Part shown: positions 1-12,702 of the stretch, piece after piece
Layout: the number at the start of each line of letters is the position of its first letter
How positions within the stretch are numbered: position 1 is the stretch's first letter
NCBI GenBank assembly: GCA_947179485.1
Contig: OX359248.1
Coordinates: 4,171,501-4,235,500, forward strand
Direction of reading: 5' to 3'
Length of the DNA stretch: 64,000 nt
Origin: Allacma fusca
Taxonomy: Eukaryota > Arthropoda > Collembola > Symphypleona > Sminthuridae
Made by a program: the position numbers and the translations under genes
The notes under the pieces: generated by a model
What the model was told of the DNA's origin: nothing
What the model saw: the letters and a program-made list of their open reading frames with translations, nothing else
Database searches by the model: none

Positions 1-3419
<3,419 letters not shown>

Positions 3420-3545
3420 TACCAGGATAATTAATGTGCTAGGTAAATTGACTCGGTTCAAGAGTTAAATTATTTCATCCTTGATTTTAATAAGTACGGT
3501 CATTTTTGTCTTCACAACTAGTATGTACGATTTTCAAAGTAATAT
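3420..3545 (+). other. fry 3' flank / start of 3' UTR before the retroelement
   Basis: AT-rich sequence between the fry stop and the left end of the LTR element. It has no AATAAA. The matching host sequence resumes at 12703 after the element, so in an allele without the element the fry 3' UTR would continue there. Confidence 0.6.
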
Positions 3546-4063
3546 TGTAAGAGTAGGCTATGGTTATACCATGAAATCCTAACTCATGGATTATTTACTT
3601 ATGTAATTGTCAAGAATTTGTAAATAATTGGAAATCGTGCTGATGAAAGGAATGATTAAGAATAAACGATGGAGTGTGATTTTACATTAATCCGAAGACT
3701 AATTACTTTTATTTATAATTGAAATCAAAAGGAAAAGGAAATGAAGATTAACAACTAAAAATAGGTGTTACTGGAATGACTCTCAGTTATTCACTGAAGA
3801 GTCTGGAAGAATCTTAAACTTAACAAGTGGCTACTTGAGCCTATTTTTACAATCTTAAGTCTAGACGTTACATCATAACGGATGTAACGGGACGTTGACA
3901 CTCGTCGGCTTTTAGCCGATGGGAAGTGCTTACATTGCACCTTTACAATAAGTGTTTAAGTAACTTTGAACTAACTTAACCTAAGGTTGTGTGTTTCACA
4001 ACTTAATGAATTATTCATGTGAGACTTAACTAATTTATGTAATTTCTATATACATACCTAACA
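3546..4063 (-). repeat. 3' LTR of the Ty3/gypsy element
   Basis: 518 bp, matching 12185-12702 base for base as far as I can check by eye. On the minus strand it starts TGTTAGGTATG and ends CTCTTACA. A minus-strand AATAAA lies at about 3707-3712, a plausible polyadenylation signal for the element. An AATAAA at 3661-3666 on the plus strand faces the fry transcript. Confidence 0.95.
3661..3666 (+). terminator. Polyadenylation signal on the fry strand, inside the LTR
   Basis: AATAAA on the plus strand about 240 bp past the fry stop. It is the first such hexamer the fry transcript meets and is supplied by the inserted element. Use of the site is inference. Confidence 0.35.
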
Positions 4064-4327
4064 TCCCGCGCGGTCGGGGAAAATTTTGTCCCCAAAATTT
4101 AATAATTTGCATTAAAAATTCAAATTGTGTTAGTACAATTGGTATGTATGTTTGAACAAAGATAGGGAGAGTAAAGAAGAGATAGGGCAAAAAAAAAAAT
4201 TGTTTTTGTGTTTTTCTTTACTAGCTAGTACACATACTGTAATCATTTAAGGTGAAGGTGAGAACAGGTGTAAAATCAATATTGTATTAGTACATCTTAT
4301 CGTTAGAGAATCAAGGTGAGCTTAAAA

Positions 4328-6322
4328 CTATGCTGGAGTCCGGGCAGACAGCTGGTTGGATAAATTGTTGAGGGCCACGATGGGTGGGTATGGGTCATTG
4401 TTGTGTGGGCGGGGATTATTGATGAAGTAGGCGCTGGGTAGGGCATGGGAGATTCGGGAGTTCTGGCGGTTTCGCTGACGATACCGGTAATAACAATATA
4501 AACCATATACAATTAAACCAAAGCCAATAATGGTTGAAAGGGCCGTACTTGACAAAGTGAAAATACGGAGAAGAACTTGGGAATCTCCCTCGCCAACGCC
4601 AATTTCCATTTTTGGAACCGGAAGAGCGGGAAGAATGGGCTCTGATGCTGTTTGCTTAGCATGGACAGGCGGAGAGAGGGTAGTAGTGAGAGTAACTGTC
4701 TGGCCGGGCTCATCCTGCTTATTCTGTAAGGTGAGAAAAGAATTATGAATAGATTTCCATTCCTCTAACATTCGAGTTATGTTGGCATCATGATTATTAA
4801 CATCTTTGAAGGGCTTATAAGTATCGTCTTTATAATCGTCAATCGTAATTGGTGAGTTTATCAAGAGTCGTTGTTCGAGTGGGGAAGGAGTGAGCGGAGG
4901 AGGAGGAGGAGTTTCCAGGTTAGGTTTTGGAATTTCGGGGAAGGTGTTGGAGCGAGAGGGAATAAAATCCAAGATTTTACTTATAATTGGTGGGGCTACC
5001 ATAAGAGCAGCTCCAGCAGCCATAACTTTGACCGCATTATTTTTCTTGGAAGGGGCAGCCTGCATGGGAAGATTAAAATTTTTGTTACCGTTCTGAGCCA
5101 TGGAGGGTAGTGATTGGATACTGACTGACCGTTGAAGGGGTACCATTTTGTGCATTGAATTGGTCCGGGCCATGTTTAGTTTTGTTCCGGCACCTGTCAG
5201 CTTGGAGAGGTTGGGGAGGCTTCCCCAAATACCAAGTGGAGCACTTTCACAGGCAAAAATAAAAAGAAAAATCATAATTATTAAGGTTGAAAAGTTGACG
5301 GGGCTTCCACAAATTCCCCTTGTTCGTTGAGAACGAGTTCCGGGTAGATTCGGTGAGGTTGATGGAGAGGAGTGAGTTGTATGGTTTCCATTATCGGTTG
5401 GGGTCTGAGGTCGATCACCGTCCCAGTCGTCGGAGTCCATTGCTGCGGCGGCTTGACATGCGTCGTACCAGTCATCATATGAGTCGTTGGCGGGGGGCCG
5501 GGCGTCAGAGTTGGGAGAGGGCGAGTTTGGCAAACTGTCGTCATCACTTCCGGTGATGTCACTTTCGGAAGTGAAGGTATATGTACAGGGCCTTGTTGAG
5601 GCGGCTGGGCGAGAGGGTTTTGAATGGGGTCCGGTGGAGCAGTTGTCAGGAGTTGTTGAGGCAATGTCAGAGTTGGGCCTTGACGTGGCCCGTGTTTCTT
5701 GACCCAATTGGATCGACGGGTTTGGATTGCACAAGTGTTGGCTGATTCCAAACATGCCCGAGATATTTGTTCGAACCGAATCTGCGGATCGATGGAAATA
5801 ACGGGCGTCGCTGAGACGTAATTCGGTGGGGCGTCTCGTAGTTGTAGGAGAAATTCGTTCCACATCTGAGATTGTTTCACTGTGGCTTGGAAATAAGTTG
5901 CGCTCAACTGGTCCAGAAGAGAGGGAATTTGGTCGGGTAATACAATTCCGACAGCAACATGGCGGAAGGTCCTCTTGAGAATAGGAATTGAGGAGTCGTA
6001 ACAATGTAGTTCGTTCCCAGACGCGTCGGCAAATTGATATGGAAATATCTGAACTGTGCAGATTGATACCGGGCAACAGATGAGTGTGTCCGGGGTGCCG
6101 GGGAGATAAACTTTGATCAGTTCCGTCCATGGATTGTCGGAGAGGCGGATAGCAGGATTGATACCCAGAGTTGTCGGGTATTGGACAATGCCTGGCACAT
6201 AAGGGTACACAGGCGGGGACTGGGGGTTGTTGCTGGTCATTGTGGTCAGACATGGGAAAATGTAACTTTCTTTGTTTTATTTCGTAAACGTACGGAACGT
6301 CGAAGTGGATGATTCGTATCAA
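4328..6322 (-). CDS. Env-like open frame of the Ty3/gypsy element
   Basis: 664 residues in a frame overlapping both the pol end and the third frame. The part before about residue 220 reads like a shadow of the other frame. The remainder looks coding: an acidic stretch with DDWYDACQ, a hydrophobic segment (LIIMIFLFIFACE) that could be a signal or internal membrane segment, a proline-rich part, and a near-C-terminal membrane helix (STIIGFGLIVYGLYCYY) followed by a basic tail. That plan suggests an envelope-like or membrane protein, by inference only; no sequence homology to a named env was recognised. Related elements often express such a frame by splicing. Confidence 0.5.
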   Translation of the reverse strand: MIRIIHFDVPYVYEIKQRKLHFPMSDHNDQQQPPVPACVPLCARHCPIPDNSGYQSCYPPLRQSMDGTDQSLSPRHPGHTHLLPGINLHSSDISISICRRVWERTTLLRLLNSYSQEDLPPCCCRNCITRPNSLSSGPVERNLFPSHSETISDVERISPTTTRRPTELRLSDARYFHRSADSVRTNISGMFGISQHLCNPNPSIQLGQETRATSRPNSDIASTTPDNCSTGPHSKPSRPAASTRPCTYTFTSESDITGSDDDSLPNSPSPNSDARPPANDSYDDWYDACQAAAAMDSDDWDGDRPQTPTDNGNHTTHSSPSTSPNLPGTRSQRTRGICGSPVNFSTLIIMIFLFIFACESAPLGIWGSLPNLSKLTGAGTKLNMARTNSMHKMVPLQRSVSIQSLPSMAQNGNKNFNLPMQAAPSKKNNAVKVMAAGAALMVAPPIISKILDFIPSRSNTFPEIPKPNLETPPPPPLTPSPLEQRLLINSPITIDDYKDDTYKPFKDVNNHDANITRMLEEWKSIHNSFLTLQNKQDEPGQTVTLTTTLSPPVHAKQTASEPILPALPVPKMEIGVGEGDSQVLLRIFTLSSTALSTIIGFGLIVYGLYCYYRYRQRNRQNSRISHALPSAYFINNPRPHNNDPYPPIVALNNLSNQLSARTPA
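5281..6240 (-). CDS. Third open frame of the Ty3/gypsy element, unknown function
   Basis: 319 residues, starting a few bases after the pol stop. The first 180 or so residues look like a folded domain with balanced composition and several cysteines (LICCPVSICTVQ). The rest is rich in proline, threonine and glutamine. I do not recognise a family, and it has no clear membrane segment of its own. Its position after pol is where env-like genes lie in related elements. It overlaps the frame at 4328-6322. Confidence 0.6.
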   Translation of the reverse strand: MTSNNPQSPPVYPYVPGIVQYPTTLGINPAIRLSDNPWTELIKVYLPGTPDTLICCPVSICTVQIFPYQFADASGNELHCYDSSIPILKRTFRHVAVGIVLPDQIPSLLDQLSATYFQATVKQSQMWNEFLLQLRDAPPNYVSATPVISIDPQIRFEQISRACLESANTCAIQTRRSNWVKKHGPRQGPTLTLPQQLLTTAPPDPIQNPLAQPPQQGPVHIPSLPKVTSPEVMTTVCQTRPLPTLTPGPPPTTHMMTGTTHVKPPQQWTPTTGTVIDLRPQPIMETIQLTPLHQPHRIYPELVLNEQGEFVEAPSTFQP

Positions 6323-9300
6323 TAGGTTGGGGCGGTTTGAGAATTGATTTTAACTTTGTGGAGTGATAACCAAAATTTTGTGGCGAGAAGTTTGGAGGAG
6401 GAGAAGTTAAACGCTTAACTGGACTGGCTTCAGATGAAGTGGACGGTTGTAGTTTCATTTTGCGTGAAGGACGTGTAGAATCTTTATGGATGGGAGAAGG
6501 GAGAGAGGAACCGGAGTCTGGGGTGTCGGAGGGAAATTGTGTCAACCAAGCGTCAAATTCGTGCTGGTCTTCCGTAGTATATACATACTCGGGATGAATA
6601 ATGCCATCCCCCAAATCAATTTTTATGAGCTTGAGTTGGGAGAGGTGACACTTAATACTAGGTCTAAGCTTAGTAGAAGGAAAGGTTAAAACTAAGTCAG
6701 CATTATTGTTCTTATCAATATAAGTTATGGTATAAGGTCCAACCCAACGACAAAGAAGTTTGTCAGACAAACCAATTTTTCGCTGAGGGAGATAAAATCG
6801 AACGTGGGAACCAACTTTAAACTCTAAGGGTTGATACATAGCATCAAATCGTTCTTTGGCTTGTAATTGAGCCTTTTTAATTAACTGGGATATTCTTTGA
6901 TGCATAATTTTGACCTGAGAAGCGCTGAGCTGAGTCATTTGTAAAAGTGTATTGGGAATGGAGTTGAGTAGAGGGGCTGGAGGAGCTCTACCGAAGAAAG
7001 CTTGAAAAGGGGAAATTTTTGTAACTGAATGCTCGGAAGTATTATATGCAGTAATTACATACGGAACAAATATGTCCCAATCTAACTGATTGTCCGAAAC
7101 AAATTTGCTGAGCATAATTGCGAGAGTTTGATTTAATCTCTCTACAATTCCGTGGGAACGGGGGTGAAAGGGCATACTTACATGATGTGTAATATTAAAC
7201 CGTTTTAATAATTCTTGTAGAGTTGCAGATTTAAACTCCGCAGCTCCGTCAGAAATTAATATAGACATGCCTGGAAATGTTAAAATAAAAGATTCCAAAT
7301 GCATGGCTATATGGGCAGCTTCTCTGTTGGGAAGGAGGGAAGTATGTACCCATTTGGTAAATAAGTCGGTGAGGACGAGTACATATTTATTGCCTCTCGG
7401 AGTTTCACGAAAGGGGCCTAATAGATCCATAGCATATGTGCTTGCTGGAATTTTTATGGGAATGTTTTTCAAACTGTCCATACGTAATTTGGTGAGGTGC
7501 TGGCGACTTTGGCACTCTGGGCAATGAGTACAGTGCTTAAATGTGTCTGATGTAATTGATCTCCACCAATAAAATGGACGGAGACGTGCCAAAGTCCTCT
7601 GAAAATTCAAATGACCACCAAGGGGATGATTGTGAGCATTTTGTAACACGATGGGAATCATAGCTTTAGGGATGACTAAAAGTTTAGGATTGCGGGGATT
7701 AAATTGAATAAAATAAATACCATCATCATTGGGAATTAATTTGGAGCGCTTTTTCTGCAATAATTTATGTAAAGTATGATCAATAGCTTGAGCATGCTTT
7801 AAATCAGCAGGATTTATGAGAGGTATCGCTGGGAGTGGCTTGGGGCTGGATGTGGGAGATTGGGCTGTAAGACCTGGTATGGTAAGATCATCTTCCGTGT
7901 CTTTTGTAGTGGAAAGAGCGTAGGGGCAACGAGAGACACCATCTACGTTCCTATGTAGAGTACCTTTCTTATACCGAATTACATAGCGAAATTGTTCTAA
8001 AATTACAGCCATACGAGTAAGTCGGGCGGTGGGATTACGTTGGCATTTTAAATAACATAAAGCATGATGGTCGGTAACAATTATGAAAGGTTTGAGATAT
8101 AAAAATTCTCGAAGCTTTCGTGTAGCAAATACTACAGCTAAACATTCTTTTTCCGTAGCACCCCAATTTTTCTCAGCTGGAGTCAAAGCTCGGGAAATAA
8201 AATAAATTGGGTGTTCGCCATCCTCAAATTGTTGATGTAAAATGCCAGCTATGGCTAAATTACTTGCATCCGTATATAAAATACATGGGAGTGTGGGATC
8301 ATAGTGTCTGAGGACCGGAGCTGTGCATAGCGCATTTTTGAGAGTCAAAAATGCCTTATCACAGTCTGGGCTCCAATGATAAAGAGAATGTTTCTTCAAT
8401 AATCCTTGGAGAGGAGCAGCTATTTGAGCAAAGTTCCAAATAAATCTGCGATAATAACCTATAGTGCCTAGAAATTTTCGTAGAGTTTCTAAATTATTAG
8501 GTTTGGGCTGTTCCATGATTGCAGCTACTTTTGCTGATTCAGTAGATAGACCTTTTTGGGACAAAAAGAATCCAAACACCACATGTTCTTGCATACCAAA
8601 GAAACACTTTTTGGGATTCATGCGAAAATTAACTTTAGCTAAGCGCTGAAATACAAGTTCTATGGCGACCAGGTGAGAGGGAAAGTCTTTACTGTAGGGA
8701 ATAATGTCATCAATATAAGATACAGCGTGTGTGTATCTTAAAGTACCGAGAGTACGAGCAGCTAGCCTTTGAAAGTAGGCAGGGGCATTTTTCAGACCAA
8801 AACATACACGTAGGTACATATATAGTCCGAATTCAGTGACAATAGCAGTTAAATGCTGATCATCCGGGTGGATGAGGGCTTGGTAATAACCGCTAAATAA
8901 ATCTAAGGGGGAAAAATACGCAGCGCTTCGTAACTGAAAAAGCAAGTCATCAATCCTTGGGAGAGGGAATATTTCGTCTACCGTGATTTTATTTAGTTTT
9001 TGAAAATCACAGACGAGTCGCCATTTACCTAATTTTTGGCGGACTAAAAATACAGGGGTGGAATAATTGGAGTTTTCACAGGGAACAATTATACCTGCTT
9101 GAATTAATTTATCTAATTCTTGCTTTAAAATCTCACGCTCCGTGGTGCTCAAGCGGTAGGGTTTAGCCTGAACGGGAGTGTCAGAATTTAACGTAATTCG
9201 CATGGGAGGAAGGGTACAAACTTGAAGATCCATAAGTGTCCATGCAAATAAATATGAATACTTAGTAAGGAGATTAATGATCGAGGCGCGTTCAGCTGGC

Positions 9301-10037
9301 CTTAATTTAGGATTAATATTTAAGGATTGAAGTTGTTCCGGAGTAAAAGGGGTTGGATTTTGAGGAATTACCGGAGCTGTATTTAAGCTTTGGGTAAAAT
9401 CATAGCGTTGAGCATGACCTAAAAGAGTATCAGCGGGAATAATCTGGGTAGATGTGGAAATGTTTGTGGCTAGCAAAACATTTTTCGCTGGGTTGATGAC
9501 GGGAGGAAAGATTACTTTGTATTGTTTTTCGATAAGTGGATGAGGGTTGAAAAATGTCGTGTGAGACGTGTGTAGTGGAGTAGTAGGTACATACATTTGG
9601 TGTCGAGGGGGAAGTTGTATAGTAAATAATGTTTTGACGGGAGAGGAACAGCCGCATTCAGACGAGCAAGTGGCTGAGTATGCATGCTTACGAAAGTAAT
9701 GACATACGTGAGAGTTGTATAGGGAGTTGGAGTTCAGATGTATATGAAAGTCAAACTGTGTAATAAACTTACAGCCAAGAATGAGTGGAGGAGTGAGCGT
9801 TTCAAGGACATGGGCTTCTGTTGTGTAAAAGTAGTTATCAAGTTGGAACGTTAAGGAGGCTATATGGGACGTAGGAATGCGAGCTTTATCTGCGGTGATA
9901 ACAAATCTTTGTGGGCAAGGAGTGATGACTGCACTGGAGGGGATGTGATTCTTTTGAATTAAATTATGAGAAGCTCCTGTGTCAATTAATGCATCAATGG
10001 AGACATCATCAAAATAACACATGATATATGGGCACAT
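6246..10037 (-). CDS. pol: pol of the Ty3/gypsy element (PR-RT-RH-IN)
   Basis: 1263 residues. The order is: aspartic protease with DTGAS near the start; reverse transcriptase with SPLDLFSGYYQAL and the YIDD catalytic box; RNase H with DAS and TDHHAL; then integrase with a zinc-binding HHCC region (HNHPLGGH, CTHCPEC) and a D,D,E core that includes YAMDLLGPF. The C-terminus carries a chromatin-binding-type beta domain (VGPYTITYID). Family knowledge: this polyprotein copies the RNA and inserts the DNA. The region looks intact. Confidence 0.95.
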   Translation of the reverse strand: MCPYIMCYFDDVSIDALIDTGASHNLIQKNHIPSSAVITPCPQRFVITADKARIPTSHIASLTFQLDNYFYTTEAHVLETLTPPLILGCKFITQFDFHIHLNSNSLYNSHVCHYFRKHAYSATCSSECGCSSPVKTLFTIQLPPRHQMYVPTTPLHTSHTTFFNPHPLIEKQYKVIFPPVINPAKNVLLATNISTSTQIIPADTLLGHAQRYDFTQSLNTAPVIPQNPTPFTPEQLQSLNINPKLRPAERASIINLLTKYSYLFAWTLMDLQVCTLPPMRITLNSDTPVQAKPYRLSTTEREILKQELDKLIQAGIIVPCENSNYSTPVFLVRQKLGKWRLVCDFQKLNKITVDEIFPLPRIDDLLFQLRSAAYFSPLDLFSGYYQALIHPDDQHLTAIVTEFGLYMYLRVCFGLKNAPAYFQRLAARTLGTLRYTHAVSYIDDIIPYSKDFPSHLVAIELVFQRLAKVNFRMNPKKCFFGMQEHVVFGFFLSQKGLSTESAKVAAIMEQPKPNNLETLRKFLGTIGYYRRFIWNFAQIAAPLQGLLKKHSLYHWSPDCDKAFLTLKNALCTAPVLRHYDPTLPCILYTDASNLAIAGILHQQFEDGEHPIYFISRALTPAEKNWGATEKECLAVVFATRKLREFLYLKPFIIVTDHHALCYLKCQRNPTARLTRMAVILEQFRYVIRYKKGTLHRNVDGVSRCPYALSTTKDTEDDLTIPGLTAQSPTSSPKPLPAIPLINPADLKHAQAIDHTLHKLLQKKRSKLIPNDDGIYFIQFNPRNPKLLVIPKAMIPIVLQNAHNHPLGGHLNFQRTLARLRPFYWWRSITSDTFKHCTHCPECQSRQHLTKLRMDSLKNIPIKIPASTYAMDLLGPFRETPRGNKYVLVLTDLFTKWVHTSLLPNREAAHIAMHLESFILTFPGMSILISDGAAEFKSATLQELLKRFNITHHVSMPFHPRSHGIVERLNQTLAIMLSKFVSDNQLDWDIFVPYVITAYNTSEHSVTKISPFQAFFGRAPPAPLLNSIPNTLLQMTQLSASQVKIMHQRISQLIKKAQLQAKERFDAMYQPLEFKVGSHVRFYLPQRKIGLSDKLLCRWVGPYTITYIDKNNNADLVLTFPSTKLRPSIKCHLSQLKLIKIDLGDGIIHPEYVYTTEDQHEFDAWLTQFPSDTPDSGSSLPSPIHKDSTRPSRKMKLQPSTSSEASPVKRLTSPPPNFSPQNFGYHSTKLKSILKPPQPIDTNHPLRRSVRLRNKTKKVTFSHV

Positions 10038-10057
10038 GGATGAAGCAGGTGACAGAT

Positions 10058-11665
10058 TTATTGTGGGTAAGTTATGGAGGGATATTGAAGATTCGCAAAG
10101 TGATTCTGGGGAGCTTGATTGTTTTGGGGCGGATTGGGATTGAATGAAATTTCCAATCTGTGGGCATTTTGGTCGTTCCGGCGATTGTTGCCGTGGTTTT
10201 GTTGGTTGTTGCGGAAGCCATTGTTGTTTCCGCGGAAATTGTTGTTCCGAAAGTTCGGGCGGGGACCCTGACCACGCTGGTTGGGCCCCCTCTGTTGGTT
10301 TCCCGAACGGCAGTCACGACTAATGTGACCGAACTTATTACAATTATAACATTGCATGCCTTTGTGGGGATTTTGATTTTGTCCTCTGTTGTTATTATTA
10401 TTATTATTATTATTGTTGCCTCGGGGCTGGTGGGGAACTGGTTGATGAATGTTACCTTGATTACCGCGGTGATTATTATTATTATGTGAGTTGCCGCGGC
10501 CATTGCCACGACCTCGTCCGCGGCCAGGGACAAAAGCAAAATTAGCTTGGGCATTAGGCGCATCAGACAAGGTAAGTTTTTGGATGGTCTCTTCCAAAGA
10601 CTTAACTTTTGCAGCCATATCTGAGGGTCCAGCAGTTGTATCTGCAAATTCTCGTTGTTCGCAAAAACGAACGAGAGCAGCTATGCTCGTAAATGGAAAA
10701 CCTGCCGCTGCAGATTTGTACTTGGGAAGGAGGCCTTCCATTCCCCAAGCAACACGGTCAGGTTGAGTCATGGTTGGGTCATAGCGAGTGCAAATACTAT
10801 CAACATCATACAAAAATTTGGCGCTCGATTCATTGTCTTTTTGCTTACGGGAAATTAACTGATTGAGATAAACCTGTCGAGGCTTAGCATAGCGTTCACG
10901 GAGAGCCGTGAAGAATGTATCAATACTAACAATAGTGGGTGGCGCTATGGTGAGTTGGGTTTGCAGCCATTGAAAGGGGTCACGAGCTAGTAAGTTGGGA
11001 GTGTGACCTTGGAGAGTGGGCCAATCCCATTGGTATTGGGCCACGACACGTTGAACGTCAATTATGAAATCATGAACGTCATGAGTGGCGGGAATGAATT
11101 GTTTAATCTTTTGGAAGTCAACAATGGAATGAATGGGAGCGGTATTTACCGTGACATTGACTGGAGTTGCTGCTGCTGCTGCTGCGGCCATTTTGAATGG
11201 TTTGACTTTGCGAGTTTTGGTAGAGGGTCCGTGACGTGAAAAATGTTGGATTTTACGTGCTTTTAATATTTGTCGCTTAAAAGAGGGAACGGTTCGTGTA
11301 ACTGGAGTAACTAATGGAAGAGCAGGTAACGGTGGAGGAAGTGGTGGAGGTAAAGAGATTGGCGGTGGAGTGCCTGGTGGAGTAGAATATTGTGGACTGG
11401 GAGTTCTCGGAGGAGAAGCTTGTGCGGGAGGAACTACCGGAGGAACTGGCGGTGGAGGTGGTGTGTTTATAGGTAATGGCGGAGGTAATAGTGGTGACTT
11501 TTTACTACTGCTAGAGGTAGCTTTTGCTTTGGCTTTTGCTTGTTGTAAAACCTTGGCTAATTCAGAAGCGTCTTTTAAATCAGGGTCAGAGTTTTTACGA
11601 GTGACGCGACTTGTAGAAGGCTTAGGGTCAGGTTTGGATGCTGAGGGCTTCTTTTTATCGGACAT
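10058..11665 (-). CDS. gag: gag of the Ty3/gypsy element
   Basis: 535 residues forming the structural Gag protein. The N-terminal third is basic and then very proline-rich (about residues 65-125). It is followed by an alanine run and a capsid-like region (about 185-350). A single CCHC zinc knuckle, CYNCNKFGHISRDC, sits in a long Asn/Gly/Arg-rich tail, as expected of a nucleocapsid. Gag and pol lie in different frames; families of this type express pol by frameshifting. Confidence 0.9.
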   Translation of the reverse strand: MSDKKKPSASKPDPKPSTSRVTRKNSDPDLKDASELAKVLQQAKAKAKATSSSSKKSPLLPPPLPINTPPPPPVPPVVPPAQASPPRTPSPQYSTPPGTPPPISLPPPLPPPLPALPLVTPVTRTVPSFKRQILKARKIQHFSRHGPSTKTRKVKPFKMAAAAAAATPVNVTVNTAPIHSIVDFQKIKQFIPATHDVHDFIIDVQRVVAQYQWDWPTLQGHTPNLLARDPFQWLQTQLTIAPPTIVSIDTFFTALRERYAKPRQVYLNQLISRKQKDNESSAKFLYDVDSICTRYDPTMTQPDRVAWGMEGLLPKYKSAAAGFPFTSIAALVRFCEQREFADTTAGPSDMAAKVKSLEETIQKLTLSDAPNAQANFAFVPGRGRGRGNGRGNSHNNNNHRGNQGNIHQPVPHQPRGNNNNNNNNNNRGQNQNPHKGMQCYNCNKFGHISRDCRSGNQQRGPNQRGQGPRPNFRNNNFRGNNNGFRNNQQNHGNNRRNDQNAHRLEISFNPNPPQNNQAPQNHFANLQYPSITYPQ

Positions 11666-12184
11666 AAATTATAACGTAAGTATGTACGTACCGTGACGGT
11701 GGTTCATGGATATGAAACTTAACACTGTGCATTTACTATATAAAATTCCTCCTGGATGAGGTGGGAACGGTACTGAGCTCCGTGGCTGTCCGTTGAGTAT
11801 ACCCAAATCCTCAGGGCATCGGTCGGTGAAGCGCAGGTAAATCCGTCTGCCTTCCGTGGACAAGAAATAATAACCCGTTTATGAATAAAAACTTACGAGG
11901 GGTTCTTCGACCGGTCACAGTCAATAAGGGTTGACTCCGCTGGGGTAGTCCCGAATGAGCTGTGCGTGTTGCAACGTCAAAAATGCAGGAATGTAACCTC
12001 TGCGTGGCCAAAACTGTAAATCTCAAAAATTCTCACGAAATATGACACATTATTCAAACTTGCCTGGTAATGAAATCAATTCTTAAGGTAAATCGATTGT
12101 TTCCCAAGGGGAGTGATAATTGAGAGTAATTCGGGAGCATCGCCAGGGAAATAATATTTTGGCAATGTTTTACAAAGGCCACCA
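11666..12184 (-). other. Leader between 5' LTR and gag of the element
   Basis: About 520 bp of untranslated leader. It holds the primer binding site at its LTR end and a few short open frames with no recognisable domain. Confidence 0.6.
12167..12184 (-). other. Probable tRNA primer binding site
   Basis: Directly inside the 5' LTR the minus strand reads TGGTGGCCTTTG. This begins with the TGG that pairs with the universal CCA tail of a tRNA. I cannot name the tRNA without a search. Confidence 0.6.
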
Positions 12185-12702
12185 TGTAAGAGTAGGCTAT
12201 GGTTATACCATGAAATCCTAACTCATGGATTATTTACTTATGTAATTGTCAAGAATTTGTAAATAATTGGAAATCGTGCTGATGAAAGGAATGATTAAGA
12301 ATAAACGATGGAGTGTGATTTTACATTAATCCGAAGACTAATTACTTTTATTTATAATTGAAATCAAAAGGAAAAGGAAATGAAGATTAACAACTAAAAA
12401 TAGGTGTTACTGGAATGACTCTCAGTTATTCACTGAAGAGTCTGGAAGAATCTTAAACTTAACAAGTGGCTACTTGAGCCTATTTTTACAATCTTAAGTC
12501 TAGACGTTACATCATAACGGATGTAACGGGACGTTGACACTCGTCGGCTTTTAGCCGATGGGAAGTGCTTACATTGCACCTTTACAATAAGTGTTTAAGT
12601 AACTTTGAACTAACTTAACCTAAGGTTGTGTGTTTCACAACTTAATGAATTATTCATGTGAGACTTAACTAATTTATGTAATTTCTATATACATACCTAA
12701 CA
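12185..12702 (-). repeat. 5' LTR of the Ty3/gypsy element
   Basis: 518 bp, the partner of 3546-4063. As the right-hand copy of a minus-strand element it should carry the promoter; GTATGTATATAG near its outer end contains a TATA-like string. The 4-bp ATAT duplication follows at 12703-12706. Confidence 0.95.

Larger units (their letters stand above)
3546..12702 (-). mobile_element. Ty3/gypsy-type LTR retrotransposon, apparently whole
   Basis: A 9.16-kb element on the minus strand with 518-bp direct LTRs (3546-4063 and 12185-12702) that begin TG and end CA. It is flanked by the 4-bp target duplication ATAT (3542-3545 and 12703-12706). The order read on the minus strand is LTR, leader, gag, pol (protease, reverse transcriptase, RNase H, integrase), extra env-like frames, LTR; integrase after RNase H assigns it to Ty3/gypsy (Metaviridae). 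It looks whole, with no obvious breaks, and the LTRs look identical by eye, so the insertion is very young. It lies just past the fry stop, antisense to fry. The clade within Ty3/gypsy cannot be settled by eye. Confidence 0.95.

Noticed and set aside
10072-10647. Frame overlapping gag with Ile runs
   Set aside because: It is a shifted reading of the Asn/Gly-rich gag tail.
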